Below the pieces are notes generated by a model. It was not told the DNA's origin, ran no database searches, and was given only the letters and a program-made list of their open reading frames with translations. Positions 59,707 through 64,000 of a DNA stretch of 64,000 nt are shown here, piece by piece. Numbering within the stretch: position 1 is the stretch's first letter; each line of letters begins with the position of its first letter. The DNA lies in NCBI RefSeq assembly GCF_016808095.1, contig NC_068972.1:6566001-6630000 (forward strand), read 5' to 3'. Origin of the DNA: Vigna angularis. Its lineage: Eukaryota > Streptophyta > Magnoliopsida > Fabales > Fabaceae. Position numbers and translations under genes: made by a program.

Positions 59707-61342
59707 TCAGTGTTCACAACTGATGATTACTTCATTCTTCTTAATAATAATTAAAAATAATTACTTGATATAAATATTAATTGCCAATTACCGGGTTTCA
59801 TTTGAACCCTTCCAAACATACTGCGGACATTAAAAAACATATTAGCTCCACTAATTCATTCAAACACCCAATATTTTAAAATTTTACTTTTAAAATATTG
59901 ATTCTATTCTATATTAATTGTTTTTAAAATTATTTTAGATTATTATAAAATTCAATTATCTACTTCATCCCATTAGAAAAAATAAAACCATAACTCCATC
60001 CTTAATTGAAACGTATGTTGTATTAATTATTTTTTCATGAAATACCATTAACAAAGTTATTTCGTAAATTAATAGTTAATTTATCCTATATTAATGTTTT
60101 TTTTCTCAAATTACTTTTGTAAATAACATTGATTAATTATGGTGCTCTCACTTTCTTGCATAAGGTAAAAATGTATATTATGTTTGAAATTTGATCCATG
60201 GTACAAAATTTCCAAAGAAATCATACTACCTTTCGTCGAGTATTAAAAACTAATGTTTCTGATTATGGAAATTAAAGAAAAGCTTTATTAATGGTATTTC
60301 ATGAAAAAATAATTAATACGAGATGCCTTTAAACTAAGGATAAAATTATACATTTAACTTGGACATTATCTATACGGTCATATTTATACTATTATATAAA
60401 TGAAATTTTCTATTAGGAAATTTTCCATTTTAATGTACACATCTACTTTCTACTTTTACCTTTTATTAAGTAATTGTTTATCAATTTTATCCTTTAAGTA
60501 ATTGTTTTCATATTTTTTTAAAAATTCAACCTGTTTTAAAATTTAATATTTTATAAATTAAAATAACTATTTGTAGTAAAATACTACATACAAAATAAAT
60601 AAAAAATATCTATAACAAAAATAATATTTATATTTTTTTTATAGTTATAGTATTATTATTTTCTATTGTCATAAAAAAACTAATACACATGAATTTTTAC
60701 TAATAATAATATAAATAAAATCACAGCTTAGACAATACAATAAAGTTAGAAATACAAAAACTATTTTTAAAATTCATTTTATATTTTAGAAAACACAATA
60801 TTAATTGTAATTTTAACTCTTTTCTTTGTTGATTCAATTTTGAATGTAAGATATACATCCAATTGAGACATGTGGTTAGTTTGAATTGAACTAAAATCTT
60901 TTAAGTGTTTGGTTAAATTCATGTATTACAAATACTTTAACCAAAGGAAACATCATGAGATGTTGAATTTAATTTTTATTATTGTTTAACTGTGCAAAAA
61001 TAACATAGATGATAACTTATGGTTTATTATATTAGTACAAAATACAATGAATTTGGTTGGGTAATTGTTTGTGAGAGGAATCAAATTATGGAATGTAGTC
61101 TTTAGCCAGAAAAAGTCGTTCAATTTGACACAACATCTTACACGTTCGAACCAAAGGTATCAGATTGCTAATATTTAAAGCCGAAAGAGAAAATCATGCT
61201 TTTATGATTTTATTTGCCACCTTTGTATATTAAATTATAAAGTTTAGGCTTAAAAGAGAAGAGTGACGGTGATACGAATTTTAGAATAATAATAATAATA
61301 TGATTTAAGATTTAACATATGTGTGTGAGTATAAAATTATAA
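59707..61342. other. Upstream intergenic DNA of the YODA-like gene
   Basis: AT-rich sequence with a fold-back element at 59998-60344. No gene is supported. The first few hundred bases are presumed promoter. Confidence 0.5.
59998..60344. mobile_element. Fold-back (MITE-like) element, ~345 bp
   Basis: A 31-bp block at 60021-60051, starting TATTAATTATTTTTTCATGA, is perfectly reverse-complemented at 60288-60318. Weaker inverted pairing extends outward to ATCCTTA (59998) and TAAGGAT (60338). The loop of about 236 bp has no coding potential. Exact ends and target duplication were not resolved. Confidence 0.65.
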
Positions 61343-62117
61343 GGGTGTTGCTCCTTCCACCACCACACATCTCTTCCTTTATCTCCCTTTTACTATTTTG
61401 TCTCTCTAATAAAATTTAGGATTATTATTTTTTAATTTTACCCCTTCATAATCTATTTCAGTAATAACTTATTCTAGTCCCGTATATTTTTCTTTCATTT
61501 TAACATTATATTTCTTCTCTCTTTCTTTCGTCGTTGTGAAATACTACAAGTTGCAAAGGTTGGTGGTGGTGGAAAGAATTATCAAACAGTCTCCCTCTCG
61601 TGGTGCAGTGTCGCTCTCATGGTGCAGTGCGTGGAGTGGTGCAGTGTGTGTCGTGCTTCCTCGTATTCGAATAAACCTTGAAATAAAACCCTAAATCCGT
61701 TTAAGAAAAAACGGATGTCGACATCCGTTTTACCTTAAACAAATGTTGACATCCGTTGAAGGATATCACCTCCGTTGATGTATACTTCCTCACGCTGGTT
61801 GATGCTCTGGACGCTCTCGATGTTCCTCCACACCACGGCGACGACGCTCCTTCACACCACGGTGACAATGAAAGCTTTCAAACCAAAAAAAACTAGAAAG
61901 AAAAAGGAATGGAAGTGCGGGAGGTGGAGAGGTGAAACGAAAATGGGGAAAGGGGAAGAAAGTTCCGTGGGTGGGTGATGAGAAAGTAAAATTAGAATTT
62001 CAAATTATTTAAAATAGGATAAAAGTAAAAATATTTTTAACTTAAGAATATAATTATATTTAAAATAATGTGGGGAGGTAGAGGAAGTATAAGGTGGTGG
62101 TGGAGAGAGCAACACCC
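61343..62117. mobile_element. Non-autonomous Mutator-like element with 9-bp target duplication
   Basis: The 775-bp element begins GGGTGTTGCTC and ends with its exact reverse complement GAGCAACACCC. Inverted similarity goes on through CCACCACCAC for about 30 bp. A perfect 9-bp duplication, AAATTATAA, flanks it (61334-61342 and 62118-62126), the size diagnostic of Mutator-like transposition. The interior has no transposase. It contains a C/G-richer stretch (~61560-61970) with no recognisable domain and a 24-bp palindrome at 61708-61731. The perfect duplication suggests a fairly recent insertion. Confidence 0.85.
61708..61731. repeat. 24-bp perfect palindrome and repeated CATCCGTT motif
   Basis: AAAACGGATGTC is followed directly by its reverse complement GACATCCGTTTT. 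A further GACATCCGTTGAAGG lies about 25 bp downstream (~61748), and ATCCGTTTAAG just upstream (~61695). The motif is thus present several times inside the Mutator-like element. Confidence 0.85.
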
Positions 62118-62126
62118 AAATTATAA

Positions 62127-63789
62127 ATGGTAAACCGTTAAGCCACTTGAATATATGGATCAACATCTAAGTCATAGGTATGCATATGAAAGGTATTAGA
62201 ATAGATAAAGTTTACTTTAGTAATCTTTTTCACTTAAAATATAATGTTTATTTATTGAATGAAAAAGATACTTCGGTGCACACCACAATAGTATTACAGA
62301 CTTCCAAATAGTTTTCTATTTGAACACCCTATTGTTTGATAGGCTCTCTGCTCAATTTGGATGATAGGTAAATGAAAGAGAAATGTGAACAAAATAATAA
62401 AATAGAGAAAAGTATAAGATAATTAGTGATGAAAAATACAAGAGGGGAAAATGACTTTAAAAAATGATTTATTTGTTGAAAGGAGTTTGATTTATAATTT
62501 TTTAATGGATTTTTGTTATATACTCTATTTTTATATTTTTTAAATGACTTATTCATTGAAAGAAATTTGTAAAGTATAATTTTTGTACGGATTTAATATA
62601 GTATCTATTTTTTTAAATAAAATTAATAAAAAATAATTAATAGATTTTCAAGTATAATATGTTAAAGTTTATAAAAATGTTTAATATGAATTTAATTAAA
62701 AATAAATATTTAAAATTTTATATTATTTTCTAATTTTTTTCTAAAAATACCATAAAATTTCAATAGAAAAACTCCTTATTAATTACATATTTTCTATAAT
62801 ATATATATAAGATTTAATGAAGAAATATAAAATTAACAATGAGTCTATTTATATAAATGATTGACATATTCTCTATCTAAAACTTTAAGACAGTAAATTA
62901 ATCCTATTTCACTTTTATATAATATTTTATTTTTTATTTTTATTTAATGTAGGATTTTGATTCATTCCAACACTTATAACTTAATTTATTGTTGATAAAA
63001 AATTCACGGTTAATTTAGTATGTAATAATTATGAGTAGGATATTGTTTGTAATATAAATACATATGGAAGATTCTTTATTGACAAGTTTTGTGAAATTGT
63101 ATAAAACATTCTACTTATCATTTTACTTTCTGAAATTTTCTATATCTCTGAATCAAAACGAGACAATGCAGTGCTTATTGGGCGGAGCATAACTTTTAAT
63201 GTAATCTTTAGTTTTGTACAACACCAAATTTTAGATAAAAATCTGTTTTTTTTTTTAAAAAATCCACATAAATTTGTCTTTCCAACTATATAAACACAGT
63301 TATTTAAATAATTACCAAGTATTCTGAAAAAAAGAGGGAAAAACTCACAACGCCACTGCAAGAACAGTCCACAAAATCAACAAAGTTAGAATAATATTGA
63401 CAGAAAACCAATAATTTTAATTCAATTATCGAAGTTGTACGATTATTTTATATAGCCTGAATTATATTTATATTCTATATTTTACAAAATTTACAATTTT
63501 GGATCTAATTTTTTTTATGTAATTTTAATCTCTCAACTTTATTTGTTCATAACTTTATTTTATTTCTAATTTTAAAATACATTAAAATGTCATTAAATTA
63601 TATTTTGTTCAATTTTTAATTTCAAAATTATATTAACTAATTGTCAAATAACAAGTTTTATAGTTGTTAAACTTTTTAATCTTAAAAAAAAAGCATCAGT
63701 ACAAGTGTTTTATATGTCAACCAAAATTATATTTTTTTTCTAAGTATATTATTTTACCCTTTTTATTTTAAGAATCGCAATGAAGATTG

Positions 63790-63850
<61 letters not shown>

Positions 63851-64000
63851 TATAACTTTTATGTTTACAAACGTAATTAATTATCTTGGTTTAATAATTT
63901 GTATAATAATGATTGATCATAAGTATTAGTTACTTTAATAAAAGTTACAAGTATTATACAAATTAATAAAATATTACTATTTTATATACATATGTTGCAT
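62127..64000. other. AT-rich intergenic DNA to the window end
   Basis: No gene is supported. An (AT)n microsatellite occupies about 63795-63845. Remaining open frames are short and of AT-rich composition. Confidence 0.55.

Overview
This is a plant nuclear window. Genes are split into many GT-AG exons, intergenic DNA is very AT-rich, and microsatellites, small fold-back elements and a miniature LTR retrotransposon are interspersed. Every recognisable protein is a land-plant family. I infer a legume (Phaseoleae-like) from overall protein resemblance; that assignment was not tested. All exon models below were built by hand from reading-frame continuity and GT-AG borders, and phases agree across every junction in each model.

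Layout. (1) 342-2147, minus: coiled-coil protein of the At3g49055 family. (2) 2370-3412: fold-back Mutator-like element. (3) 6454-8449: miniature LTR retrotransposon with two identical 160-bp LTRs, no recognisable gag or pol, and a GC-rich interior carrying a 20-bp tandem repeat. (4) 10408-19104, plus: U-box protein with USP, coiled-coil, kinase-like and U-box parts, PUB32-like. Genes 1 and 4 correspond to neighbouring Arabidopsis loci, so the two elements sit inside a conserved gene pair. (5) 23052-28268, plus: single C2H2-finger protein with a leader intron and a small transposon in its last intron. (6) 31462-32196, plus: intronless four-helix membrane protein with ACGT boxes upstream. (7) 32604-37548: about 4.9 kb of an 11-bp tandem repeat, roughly 450 units, the most striking feature. 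(8) 40217-44533, plus: TIC32-like short-chain dehydrogenase. (9) 46924-49595, minus: compact ten-exon Ulp1-like cysteine protease with a full catalytic set. (10) 52335-58325, minus: YODA-type MAPKKK with a separate leader exon near 59.4-59.7 kb. (11) 59998-60344 and 61343-62117: a fold-back element and a Mutator-like element with a perfect 9-bp target duplication.

The genes do not form one pathway. They cover ubiquitin ligation (PUB32-like), SUMO or ubiquitin-like processing (Ulp1-like), MAP kinase signalling (YODA-like), chloroplast import or redox (TIC32-like) and three poorly known proteins. I saw no tRNA, rRNA or CRISPR features.
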